From: Deltaproteobacteria bacterium
GTDB lineage: Bacteria; Desulfobacterota; Dissulfuribacteria; Dissulfuribacterales; JALVPX01
DNA: 14,094 bases
Direction of reading: 5' to 3'
Assembly (NCBI GenBank): GCA_027031565.1
Contig: JALVPX010000134.1
Location: 1 to 14,094, forward strand
The translations under genes were made by a program, and so were the position numbers. Numbering within the stretch: position 1 is the first letter of the stretch; every line of letters begins with the position of its first letter. The notes beneath the pieces are model-generated. The model made no database searches, was not told the origin of the DNA, and worked only from the letters and a program-made list of their open reading frames with translations. Below, one piece after another: positions 6,807 through 14,094 of the stretch.

Positions 6807-9044
6807 TTAATCACATTTGGAAAAGCCGCAAGAACGGCACAGCAGGCAGCCCTCTTCAGGCTCAAGTACCCCGCCGCAATCTGGGCAGGTCATCACAGTC
6901 TTCTCGTCTTCCTTTGCCTCTATCTTGCTCACGGCAGCCAGCACCTTGGCCATGCCGTCTGGGCACGACAATATCTGCTCGCCATCCTGCCAGCTTGGCG
7001 AAGGACAGCGTATTCCAACCAGTTGTTTCACAATCGCCTCAACCCTGATCCCGGAACGCAGGGCAAGAGAGACAAGCCTGCTTTCCGCCTCAATCTGGCA
7101 CGCTGCGCATCCCCCTGCCTTTCCCATCTGAGCGAAAACCTCGCACAGGTCCTTGTCATCCCAATTGACGGTCACATAGAGATTACCGCAGCCGGTCCGG
7201 ACCCGCTGGGTTACTCCCTTGGTAATAAGAGGCCTCGGACGCGGCGCAATCTTGCCGTTTGCCCCTACCAGGGTCGCTGGCACCTTTTTGCCCTCTTTTT
7301 CCCTCTTCAAATTGAGCACTTGAACAGGCCTTGAGCCGTACCGGTAAATGGTCAGCCCCTTGAGCCCCTTTCGCCAGGCAAGCAGATAGGCGCTTCTCAC
7401 ATCATCCTTCGAGGCCTCTTCGGGAAAATTGATGGTCTTTGAAACTGCATTGTCCGTGTGCTCCTGAAAGGCGGCCTGGATGGCAATGTGTTCTTCCGGC
7501 GACACATCCATGGAGGTTACGAATATACGTTTGAGATCATCTGGTACCTCAGGAATATCCTGAATGGAACCTGTTTGGGCTATCTTCTCCATCAATTCAT
7601 CGCTGTAAATTCCAAGGGCCTTGGTCCTTTCCACGAACATTGGATGCGCTTCGATAAGCTCTGTGCCATCAAGTACCTTTCGTATATAGCTGACTGCAAA
7701 CAGGGGCTCGATCCCGCTTGAAGCACCTGCAATTATGCTAATGGTGCCAGTAGGTGCAATGGTGGTGGTGGTTGCGTTGCGCATATAAGGCGTCTCCGGC
7801 GTGTCATAGATCGAGCCCTTGTAAGCCGGAAAGTTACCCCTTTCCTTTGCAAGCCCTGCAGATGCCTTTTTTGACTCTTCGTCAATGAAGGCCATCACCT
7901 TTCTGGCTAGCTCAACGGCTTCTTCTGAATTGTAGGGTAGATCCAAGGCAATGAGCATGTCTGCAAATCCCATGATACCAAGGCCTATCTTCCTGGTGCG
8001 CTTGGTCATCTCCTCAATCTGGGGTAGTGGAAACTTGTTTACGTCAATCACATTGTCCAGGAAGTGTACTGCATCATGGACGGTATCCCTTAGTGCATCC
8101 CACTCTATGTTCTTGTCTTTCACGAATTTGGACAAGTTTATGGAGCCCAAATTGCACGATTCATAGGGAAGGAGGGGCTGCTCGCCGCATGGATTGGTGC
8201 TTTCGATCTCACCCAGATGGGGTGTAGGATTTGAGCGGTTTATGCGGTCGAGGAATATGATTCCAGGCTCCCCGCTTGCCCAGGCTGAATCGACTATTTC
8301 ATCAAAAATGGCCCTTGCAGGAATGCGCCGCACCTCTTTTCCTGTGCGCGGATTTATCAATCCATAATCTTCATCATTTTCGACTGCCTCCATGAATCGT
8401 TCAGTGAGGGCCACCGAAAGGTTAAAGTTGTTAAGGCGGTCAGTTTGGGTCTTGGCTGCGATGAACTTTTCTATGTCTGGGTGATCAACCCTCAGGATAC
8501 CCATGTTGGCACCCCGCCTGGTGCCGCCTTGTTTGATTGTCTCGGTGGCAACATCAAATATGGTCATGAAAGATATGGGGCCGCTGGCAACGCCCTGAGT
8601 CGATTTAACGCGGTCGCCTTCGGGCCTTATCCTGGAGAATGAAAAGCCTGTTCCTCCACCACTCTTATGGATCATCGCGGTGTGCTTAACTGCATCAAAG
8701 ATGGATTCGATGGAATCGTCAATGGGAAGCACAAAGCAGGCAGAAAGCTGGCCCAATTCCCTGCCTGCATTCATCAAGGTGGGTGAATTGGGCATGAACT
8801 TGAGTGAGGTCATCAGGTCATAAAATATCGAGGCGATCTTTTTTACATCGGCCTTCTTTTTGTATATCTTGTCGCCCTCGGCTATTGCGCCTGCCACCCG
8901 GGAAAACAGCTCTTCAGGCGTTTCTACTACACGCAATTGATCATCCTTTTTCAAATAGCGCCTGGCCAACACTACCAATGCATTGTGGCTCAAGGGAAGG
9001 TGTGTTGCAGGCAAATTAAGTGCGGACTCCTTTGGTTTGGCCAT
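6807..9044 (-). CDS. nrdJ: adenosylcobalamin-dependent (class II) ribonucleoside-diphosphate reductase
   Basis: Class II reductase makes deoxyribonucleotides using a cobalamin-derived radical, with or without oxygen. With the ATG at 9044 it has 745 residues. Landmarks are FMPNSPTLMNAG (83-94), SACFVLP with redox Cys103, the thiyl-radical Cys286 in NPCGEQPL, the second redox Cys297 in ESCNLGS, TTTTIAPTGTIS (425-436), and a TSCPD-type domain (about 612-695) with paired cysteines GGCAACQ. The C-terminus is a zinc-ribbon-like tail with CPDC at 720-723 and CRSC at 736-739, ending in another Cys that may shuttle electrons. The frame can also begin with TTG at 9059, but ATG 9044 has GGAG 9 nt upstream. 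No nrdA/B, nrdD or nrdR is in the window. Confidence 0.97.
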   Translation of the reverse strand: MAKPKESALNLPATHLPLSHNALVVLARRYLKKDDQLRVVETPEELFSRVAGAIAEGDKIYKKKADVKKIASIFYDLMTSLKFMPNSPTLMNAGRELGQLSACFVLPIDDSIESIFDAVKHTAMIHKSGGGTGFSFSRIRPEGDRVKSTQGVASGPISFMTIFDVATETIKQGGTRRGANMGILRVDHPDIEKFIAAKTQTDRLNNFNLSVALTERFMEAVENDEDYGLINPRTGKEVRRIPARAIFDEIVDSAWASGEPGIIFLDRINRSNPTPHLGEIESTNPCGEQPLLPYESCNLGSINLSKFVKDKNIEWDALRDTVHDAVHFLDNVIDVNKFPLPQIEEMTKRTRKIGLGIMGFADMLIALDLPYNSEEAVELARKVMAFIDEESKKASAGLAKERGNFPAYKGSIYDTPETPYMRNATTTTIAPTGTISIIAGASSGIEPLFAVSYIRKVLDGTELIEAHPMFVERTKALGIYSDELMEKIAQTGSIQDIPEVPDDLKRIFVTSMDVSPEEHIAIQAAFQEHTDNAVSKTINFPEEASKDDVRSAYLLAWRKGLKGLTIYRYGSRPVQVLNLKREKEGKKVPATLVGANGKIAPRPRPLITKGVTQRVRTGCGNLYVTVNWDDKDLCEVFAQMGKAGGCAACQIEAESRLVSLALRSGIRVEAIVKQLVGIRCPSPSWQDGEQILSCPDGMAKVLAAVSKIEAKEDEKTVMTCPDCGGVLEPEEGCLLCRSCGFSKCD

Positions 9045-9074
9045 TTTTGATTTCTCCAATTTTCAGGGTGATTA

Positions 9075-9090
9075 TTACCAGATATTGTGT
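9075..9090 (-). promoter_or_regulatory. NrdR box 1 (proximal) upstream of nrdJ
   Basis: On the minus strand, ACACAATATCTGGTAA matches 12 of 16 positions of the NrdR-box consensus acaCwAtATaTwGtgt as I recall it. It lies 30 bp upstream of the nrdJ ATG and downstream of the predicted -10. Its centre is 32 bp (about three helical turns) from box 2, the spacing typical of NrdR operators. Confidence 0.7.
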
Positions 9091-9106
9091 TGTAACATTC
9101 ACTACA

Positions 9107-9122
9107 CTGCCATATATAGTAG
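9107..9122 (-). promoter_or_regulatory. NrdR box 2 (distal) over the nrdJ -10
   Basis: On the minus strand, CTACTATATATGGCAG matches 10 of 16 consensus positions, with 9 of 10 in the central core. It covers the predicted -10 of nrdJ, so a bound ATP/dATP-sensing NrdR would block the promoter. The gap to box 1 is 16 bp. Alone the match would be weak; the pairing and position make it convincing. Confidence 0.65.
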
Positions 9123-9140
9123 ATCAAAAAATAAAATCAA
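9113..9140 (-). promoter_or_regulatory. sigma-70-like promoter of nrdJ
   Basis: Reading the minus strand, TTGATT (9140-9135) and TATATA (9118-9113) are separated by 16 bp. The expected transcription start is near 9106, giving a leader of about 60 nt before the ATG at 9044. The -10 is inside NrdR box 2. Confidence 0.6.
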
Positions 9141-9272
9141 GAATTTCCTGCACGCTGGCATCATCTTTAGGGAGGCCTGGTGAAACCCCTGGAAAAATAT
9201 ATTTGATCTTTCAGCAGGATAACGCTATTTGTAAGCGCCTGGAAGTTGAAATAAACATGAACGGGAAATGTC
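9141..9272 (+). promoter_or_regulatory. cysS upstream region
   Basis: Right half of the divergent nrdJ-cysS region. A possible cysS promoter is TTGATC (9203-9208) with TATTTG (9226-9231), 17 bp apart; the -10 is poor. No T-box antiterminator features were recognised, although cysS is a common T-box target in Gram-positive bacteria. The 5' part holds short GC-rich segments with no recognised structure. Confidence 0.25.
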
Positions 9273-10751
9273 ATGTCCATAATAATTTACAATACACTTA
9301 GTAGGAAAAAAGAGGAGTTTTTACCCCTGGAACCGGGCAAGGTGAAGATGTATGTGTGTGGCATAACCGCTTACGACCGCTGCCACATCGGCCATGCCAG
9401 GTCAGCGGTAGTCTTCGACTGCGTTGTAAGGCACCTGAGGCATAGAGGCTTTGAAGTAAAATTCATACGCAATTTCACCGACATCGATGATAAGATAATC
9501 AATCGCGCCAAGCAAGAAGGGATCTCTCCGGAGGAGCTTGCAGAGCGAGAAATCGCCAACTTCTACCAAGACATGGATGCCCTGGGTGTGCTAAGGGCAG
9601 ATATCGAACCAAGGGCAACACAACATATTCCAGAAATCATCGCCTTGATTGAAAGGCTGATTGAAAAAGGCCACGCATACGAAGCTGGAGGAGATGTCTA
9701 TTTTTCAGTAAGGAGCTTTCCTTCTTATGGAAGACTTTCGGGCCGTGACCTTGATTCATTGAAAGCCGGAGCGCGGATAGAGATTGGAGAAAAGAAAAAG
9801 GATCCCCTGGATTTCACGTTGTGGAAAGGTGCAAAGCCGGGGGAGCCGTCATGGGAGAGCCCTTGGGGGCCTGGCAGACCAGGCTGGCACATAGAATGCT
9901 CTGCCATGAGCATGAAATATCTTGGGGAAACCCTTGACATTCACGGAGGCGGGCTGGACCTGATCTTTCCGCATCATGAAAATGAAAGGGCCCAGTCAGA
10001 AGCAGCTACAGGCAAGACCTTTGTTCGCTACTGGATGCACAACGGCTTTGTGACCATTCAAGGGGAAAAGATGTCAAAGTCCCTGGGAAATTTCATAACC
10101 ATCCATGAAATTCTGAAGGAGTACCATCCAGAGGCCTTGAGGTTTTTTCTGCTGTCAAAGCATTACCGCAGCCCTCTCGATTACAGTCCAGAGGCCTTGA
10201 GGGAGTGGGAAATTGCATTGCACAGGGCCTACAGCACCCTCCACGAAGGCACCGAGGCCCTGATCAGGCCCGTGAAAAAGAAAAGACCCATCAGTGAGCA
10301 GGCACAGGCAGCTGTTGAGGGGCTTTTACACGTAGAAGAGATGTTCGATGCCTCCATGGACGATGATTTCAATTCGGCCAAGGCGATCGGCCATCTCTTT
10401 GAAGGAATACGCCTTTTAAACCGCCTTTTAAAGGAATACCAGGAACGTCCATCCGCGCTGCTCAGAGATCCTATTTTGAAAGGCATGGATTTGATTCAGA
10501 AGAGAGCAGGGATACTCGGTGTGCTAACTGAGGAACCCGAGGAATTTATTCACAAGGCCAACGTAAAACTTCTGGCTGCAATGTCCCTTTCAGAAGAAGA
10601 TATCGAAAATGCTATTAAAAGACGCACCATTGCCCGCAAGGAAAAAAGGTGGGACGAGGCAGATGCCATAAGGGCTGAGCTTGCCGGTAAGGGCATATTG
10701 CTGCAGGACGGCCCCGAGGGCACCAAATGGACCGTCAAGCCAGGGGGCTGA
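9273..10751 (+). CDS. cysS: cysteinyl-tRNA synthetase
   Basis: A class I aminoacyl-tRNA synthetase that charges tRNA-Cys with cysteine. The 492 residues exceed E. coli CysS (461) slightly. The start MSIIIYNTLSRKKEEF is typical of the family. Visible motifs are the zinc ligands Cys29 (YVCGITAYD), Cys209 (WHIECSAM), and H234 with E238 in FPHHENE; the HIGH signature at 38-41; and KMSKS at 266-270. The C-terminal DALR-type and anticodon-binding part follows, ending in a basic tail KWTVKPGG. ATG 9273 has a modest GGGA upstream. It heads a probable operon with the DUF89 gene 9 bp downstream. Confidence 0.97.
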   Translation: MSIIIYNTLSRKKEEFLPLEPGKVKMYVCGITAYDRCHIGHARSAVVFDCVVRHLRHRGFEVKFIRNFTDIDDKIINRAKQEGISPEELAEREIANFYQDMDALGVLRADIEPRATQHIPEIIALIERLIEKGHAYEAGGDVYFSVRSFPSYGRLSGRDLDSLKAGARIEIGEKKKDPLDFTLWKGAKPGEPSWESPWGPGRPGWHIECSAMSMKYLGETLDIHGGGLDLIFPHHENERAQSEAATGKTFVRYWMHNGFVTIQGEKMSKSLGNFITIHEILKEYHPEALRFFLLSKHYRSPLDYSPEALREWEIALHRAYSTLHEGTEALIRPVKKKRPISEQAQAAVEGLLHVEEMFDASMDDDFNSAKAIGHLFEGIRLLNRLLKEYQERPSALLRDPILKGMDLIQKRAGILGVLTEEPEEFIHKANVKLLAAMSLSEEDIENAIKRRTIARKEKRWDEADAIRAELAGKGILLQDGPEGTKWTVKPGG

Positions 10752-10760
10752 GCAAAGGAT

Positions 10761-11612
10761 ATGCGTACCTATATCGAGTGTATGCCTTGTTTTATGAACC
10801 AGCTGATCCGCACCGGAAAGATGGTTGAACTCGACGATACCGCCTTGTGGCAGCTAATGAAAAGACTTGCCAGGGCCATGGAATCCTTCGACCCCCACGA
10901 TCCACCGCCAAAATCTGCTGTGCAGCTCTATGACTTGATAGCCAATGAATGCGGATGCCGCGACCCTTTTGAAGAGATAAAAAAAAGGAGCACCAGGCAG
11001 GCGCTAGGCCTGTATGAAAAACTAAAAAGGGATATAGAGCAGGCGCCTGATCCGCTGGAAAAGGCCATAAGGTTCAGTGCGTGCGGCAATGTCATAGATT
11101 TTGGTGTTGCCTCTGAATATGACCTGGAGGCCGAGCTTGAATCCATATCAGACAGGCCCTTTGCCATATGGCATATGGATCATTTCAGGGAAAATCTGAA
11201 AAGAAGCGACTGGGTGCTCTACCTTGGCGACAATGCCGGGGAATCTGTGTTTGACAGGCTCTTGATTGAAATCCTGGATATCCCCGTGACCTTCGTGGTA
11301 AGGGATGGACCCATAATTAACGATGTCACCGAAGAAGACGCCGAGGCCGCCGGCATAGGCAAGACGGCCTCGATTACATCCTCAGGATGCCGCGCTCCGG
11401 GCACAATCCTCGAATGGTGCTCCAGTGATTTCTTGGAGATGTTCAACACTGCGCCTTTGATAATTTCCAAGGGTCAGGGAAATTACGAGACCCTTGCTGA
11501 ACAAAGGCGACCCATCTACTTCATATTGAAGGCCAAGTGCAACGTGGTTTCCCGCCATCTGAAGTGCAATATTGGAGACATGATCTTTGCAGCGGCAAAC
11601 CGAATCCACTGA
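10761..11612 (+). CDS. DUF89 / ARMT1-like family metal-dependent phosphatase
   Basis: A cytoplasmic protein of 283 residues matching the prokaryotic DUF89 family, metal-dependent phosphatases proposed to remove damaged or excess phosphorylated metabolites. Family landmarks are the N-terminal CMPC (C7, C10), GNVIDFG (109-115), the metal-site motif GDNAGESVFD (156-165), RDGPIINDVT (181-190), SSGCRAPG (207-214) and SKGQGNYE (236-243). The ATG follows AAAGGAT too closely for an ideal ribosome site; GGGGG lies further upstream inside the cysS end. It sits 9 bp after cysS and overlaps murJ by 26 bp, so it is very probably co-transcribed with both. The substrate cannot be told from sequence. Confidence 0.9.
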   Translation: MRTYIECMPCFMNQLIRTGKMVELDDTALWQLMKRLARAMESFDPHDPPPKSAVQLYDLIANECGCRDPFEEIKKRSTRQALGLYEKLKRDIEQAPDPLEKAIRFSACGNVIDFGVASEYDLEAELESISDRPFAIWHMDHFRENLKRSDWVLYLGDNAGESVFDRLLIEILDIPVTFVVRDGPIINDVTEEDAEAAGIGKTASITSSGCRAPGTILEWCSSDFLEMFNTAPLIISKGQGNYETLAEQRRPIYFILKAKCNVVSRHLKCNIGDMIFAAANRIH

Positions 11613-13194
11613 AAAGACCACCACTACCCTGGCGAAATCTGCCGGTTCGGTTAGCATAGCAGTTTTTTTGTCGCGCATCCTGGGCCTTGTGCGTGAACAG
11701 GTCCTGGCAGGACTGTTTGGTGCCGGAACTGCCATGGATGCCTTTGTAGTTGCCTTCAGGATTCCCAACCTGCTTCGAGACCTCTTTGCAGAAGGTGCCC
11801 TGAGTTCTGCCTTTGTGACGGTATTTACCGAATATGACAAGAACAAGGGAAGCAAAGAGGCATGGCTGCTTGCCAACAACGTTTTCACAATATTGACGAT
11901 TGTCATATCCCTGATAGTTATTGGAGGAATCACCTATTCTGAAGAACTTGTAAGGCTGATGGCGCCCGACTATGCCCTGGTGCCCGGCAAGCTCGAGCTT
12001 ACCATAAGGCTCACCTCGATCATGTTCCCCTTCCTGCTGCTCGTCTCCCAGGCTGCCTTCCTCATGGGTGTGCTAAATGCAAAGGGACGCTTTTTCATAC
12101 CATCTCTGGCATCGAGCTGTTTCAATCTTTCTTCCATCATAGTTGGGGGAGGTCTGGCCTTGCTGCTGCCGAAATGGCACGTTGAGGCAATATATGGCAT
12201 GGCAGTGGGAACCCTGCTTGGGGGCTCGGCCCAGTTCCTGATTCAGATGCCCCTGGCCGTGAAGGCGGGTTTCAGATTCAGGCCCAGGCTGAATCCTTCC
12301 TGCCCGGGGCTGCGCAAGATCGGAAGACTTATCGTGCCTGCCATAATCGGGCTCTCCGCCACCCAAATCAATGTATTCATAAACACAAATTTTGCATCCC
12401 AGTGTGCAGAGGGAAGCGTTGCCTGGCTCAACTACGCCTTTAGGCTCATCATGTTTCCCATAGGCCTTTTTGGCGTGGCATTGTCCATAGCCACGCTGCC
12501 GCTGGCTGCAAAACAAGCCGCGACCAAAGACCTTGAGCAACTGGGCGACACCGTGGTCTCATCTCTCACACTGGTATTTGTCCTGTGCGTGCCTGCCGCA
12601 GTCGGCCTGTGGATACTGGCAGAACCAATAATCAGGCTCATATTTGAACATGGCCGATTCACACATTTTGATACCCTGATGACTTCTCAAGCCCTCAGGT
12701 TCTATGCCATTGGTCTCATGGCTTATTCGGCAGTCAAAATTATCGTGCCTGTCTACTACGCTCTCAATGACACCCGCTGGCCTGTTATCGGCAGCTTCTC
12801 CACAGTTGGTATAAACGTGGTCTTCATCCTTCTCACTCTGGATTTATTCCAGCACAGGGCCATAGCCCTGGCCACCTCCATAAGCGTAATATTCAACTTT
12901 GTGATGCTCTCAGTCATACTTTACAGGAAGATAGGCGGCTTCCAGGTGCAGAAATTGCTCCTATCCCTGGGCAAGGTGTCCATTGCCTCTGCAATAATGG
13001 CAGGCGGCCTGATTCTATCCATCTTCAAGGCAGAAAAATATGTTTCCCTCGATTCCACGGGAAATATTGTTGCATTTCTGCTTATAACGATCCCCGCAAG
13101 CGTTCTCTTGTATGGAATGTCCATCTATGTGCTGAAGGTGCCTGAATTGAACTTGCTTTTTGATCAGATAAAGAACAAAATAAAGGCAAGTTAA
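11587..13194 (+). CDS. murJ: lipid II flippase MurJ (MviN)
   Basis: MurJ moves the lipid-linked peptidoglycan precursor lipid II across the inner membrane. The 535 residues have about 14 hydrophobic helices. The conserved charged residues of the family are present: R30 in SRILG, R36 in VREQ, D51 in MDAFVVAFRIPN, R64 in LLRDLFAEGAL, and R286 in NYAFRLIMFPIG (by my alignment E. coli R18, R24, D39, R52 and R270). No ATG is available near the family start. The TTG at 11587 has GGAG 9 nt upstream, both within the DUF89 gene, giving a 26-bp overlap and probable translational coupling. The N-terminus has an extra polar segment of about 12 residues. Confidence 0.95.
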   Translation: MQRQTESTEKTTTTLAKSAGSVSIAVFLSRILGLVREQVLAGLFGAGTAMDAFVVAFRIPNLLRDLFAEGALSSAFVTVFTEYDKNKGSKEAWLLANNVFTILTIVISLIVIGGITYSEELVRLMAPDYALVPGKLELTIRLTSIMFPFLLLVSQAAFLMGVLNAKGRFFIPSLASSCFNLSSIIVGGGLALLLPKWHVEAIYGMAVGTLLGGSAQFLIQMPLAVKAGFRFRPRLNPSCPGLRKIGRLIVPAIIGLSATQINVFINTNFASQCAEGSVAWLNYAFRLIMFPIGLFGVALSIATLPLAAKQAATKDLEQLGDTVVSSLTLVFVLCVPAAVGLWILAEPIIRLIFEHGRFTHFDTLMTSQALRFYAIGLMAYSAVKIIVPVYYALNDTRWPVIGSFSTVGINVVFILLTLDLFQHRAIALATSISVIFNFVMLSVILYRKIGGFQVQKLLLSLGKVSIASAIMAGGLILSIFKAEKYVSLDSTGNIVAFLLITIPASVLLYGMSIYVLKVPELNLLFDQIKNKIKAS

Positions 13195-13230
13195 CAACTG
13201 CTTTACACTGCAATTCAGGATGGAACCATA

Positions 13231-14094
13231 TTGAAATTATCCCTGCGCCACAGGCTCTCAATAATCTTGACGGTCAACTATGCTGTTCTCGCATCCATTG
13301 TGCTCCTTGTAACACTGAAAGCTGCTGATGAAGTATTGGATAGGTATGTGGCGCTTCACGGCAATGCCATGGTTTCAGCTCTGGCCAGCCTTGTTGCGCC
13401 TTACATAGCCCAAAGGGACTACCAGCAGCTGAACGAATTTGCAGTCCATGTAATCACTCAGCCTGAAATCGCAGGGATATTGCTCCAGGGGCTGGATGGG
13501 TCCCACCTGGCCAGCAAGGGTATATGCACCCCTTCAAAGGTCATACGCGATTTCAATTGCAGTATTGTAGACAAAAAGACAAATGGACGGCTGGAAAACA
13601 TAGCCGCACTCCACATTTTCATAAACAAGAAGTTCATATACTCGGATTCAAATTTACTGAAAACAAAGGTGCTAGCTGCGCTTTTCCTTGCCTTCGCCTT
13701 TTGTTGCATTTGGCTCATCCTGGCCATCAACAAACATCTCCACAATCCTCTGTCCCAATTGATTCAAGGTGCGAAAAAGCTTTCAGACGGTGACCTTGAC
13801 ACAAGATTGACTGAGCCAAACATGTCTGCAGAATTGGCAGAGCTGGCTAAGGCCTTTGAAAAAATAGCGGATTCCTTGAGGGAACAAGTTGAAAAACGCA
13901 TAAAAATAGAGCAGGGCCTTGTACAAGAAAAAAAGATGACCATGCTGGGGGAATTGTCATCCATGCTGCTTCACGAGGTGGGGGGCAGCATGAACAGGCT
14001 GTTCATGATCCTGTTTCAGCTAAAACAGCACAAGCTGGATGAGAAGGCCATGGCAGCCCTGGAAGAGCTTGATGAAGAGCTCAACAATCTCATC
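13231..14094 (+). CDS. membrane sensor histidine kinase, N-terminal part (runs off window)
   Basis: The frame is open from after the murJ stop to the end of the window; 288 residues are seen. I place the start at TTG 13231, with AGGA 10 nt upstream; no early ATG exists. TM1 is at about 10-28 (IILTVNYAVLASIVLLVTL), an extracytoplasmic sensor of about 115 residues follows with cysteines at 99 and 110, then TM2 at about 146-166 (VLAALFLAFAFCCIWLILAI). A HAMP-like linker (about 167-220: HNPLSQLIQGAKKLSDGDLD) leads to the dimerisation helix KKMTMLGELSSMLLHEVGG with the presumed phospho-acceptor His248. The residues after the His (EVGGSMNRL) differ from the usual HExxNPL. The ATP-binding domain lies beyond the window, and the signal is unknown. 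Confidence 0.85.
   Translation, partial: MKLSLRHRLSIILTVNYAVLASIVLLVTLKAADEVLDRYVALHGNAMVSALASLVAPYIAQRDYQQLNEFAVHVITQPEIAGILLQGLDGSHLASKGICTPSKVIRDFNCSIVDKKTNGRLENIAALHIFINKKFIYSDSNLLKTKVLAALFLAFAFCCIWLILAINKHLHNPLSQLIQGAKKLSDGDLDTRLTEPNMSAELAELAKAFEKIADSLREQVEKRIKIEQGLVQEKKMTMLGELSSMLLHEVGGSMNRLFMILFQLKQHKLDEKAMAALEELDEELNNLI

Noticed and set aside
6793..6824. Inverted repeat over the nrdJ stop codon as an intrinsic terminator
   Set aside because: The stem is AT-rich with a 16-nt loop, includes the stop codon and has no T-run after it.
9170..9195. GGGAG followed by GGTGAAACCCC, resembling part of a cobalamin riboswitch core
   Set aside because: It is on the cysS strand, not the nrdJ strand, and the remaining conserved B12-box elements downstream are missing.
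10127..10202. 16-bp direct repeat (TCCAGAGGCCTTGAGG) with a 60-bp period
   Set aside because: It is in frame within cysS and encodes the repeated peptide PEALR in a conserved part of the synthetase; no sign of a mobile or regulatory repeat.
11382..11933. 183-codon minus-strand frame opposite the DUF89-murJ junction
   Set aside because: It is antisense to two genes with strong motifs and resembles no family.

Overview
The window is ordinary chromosomal DNA of about 50% GC, dense with housekeeping genes. It carries a bacterial type A RNase P RNA, a zinc-ribbon class II (B12-dependent) ribonucleotide reductase, an HspR-like MerR regulator and a DUF89 phosphatase. Together these suggest an anaerobic or microaerophilic Gram-negative bacterium, most likely of the former Deltaproteobacteria (Desulfobacterota/Thermodesulfobacteriota). 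That placement is inference; no taxonomic marker was compared. I see no insertion sequence, prophage, CRISPR array, tRNA or rRNA.

Left part (1-2750). rnpB (63-434) has a well-spaced promoter and a P1 stem followed by a T-run. panB (+, pantothenate synthesis) follows after a short leader with a hairpin. queC (-, queuosine precursor) converges on panB and overlaps its end by 13 bp. A 238-bp divergent region separates queC from a stand-alone CheX-type CheY-P phosphatase gene (+).

Middle part (2773-9044, minus strand, transcribed right to left). The order is nrdJ, a MerR/HspR-like regulator, comEC, and a cation diffusion facilitator (CDF) with an extra C-terminal NifX/NafY-like domain. The comEC and CDF reading frames overlap by 143 bp. 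The nrdJ upstream region has a sigma-70-like promoter with two NrdR-box-like sites whose centres are 32 bp apart, so control by NrdR and dNTP level is likely.

Right part (9273-14094, plus strand). cysS, a DUF89 metal-dependent phosphatase, murJ (lipid II flippase) and the 5' part of a membrane histidine kinase lie in one tightly packed run (9-bp gap, 26-bp overlap, 36-bp gap), probably one operon. The kinase runs off the window.

The items most worth a second look are the CDF-NifX fusion with its unusual metal-site residues, the long comEC/CDF overlap, the NrdR-box pair, the DUF89 gene between cysS and murJ, and the unusual H-box of the kinase. I found no clearly new multi-gene system.
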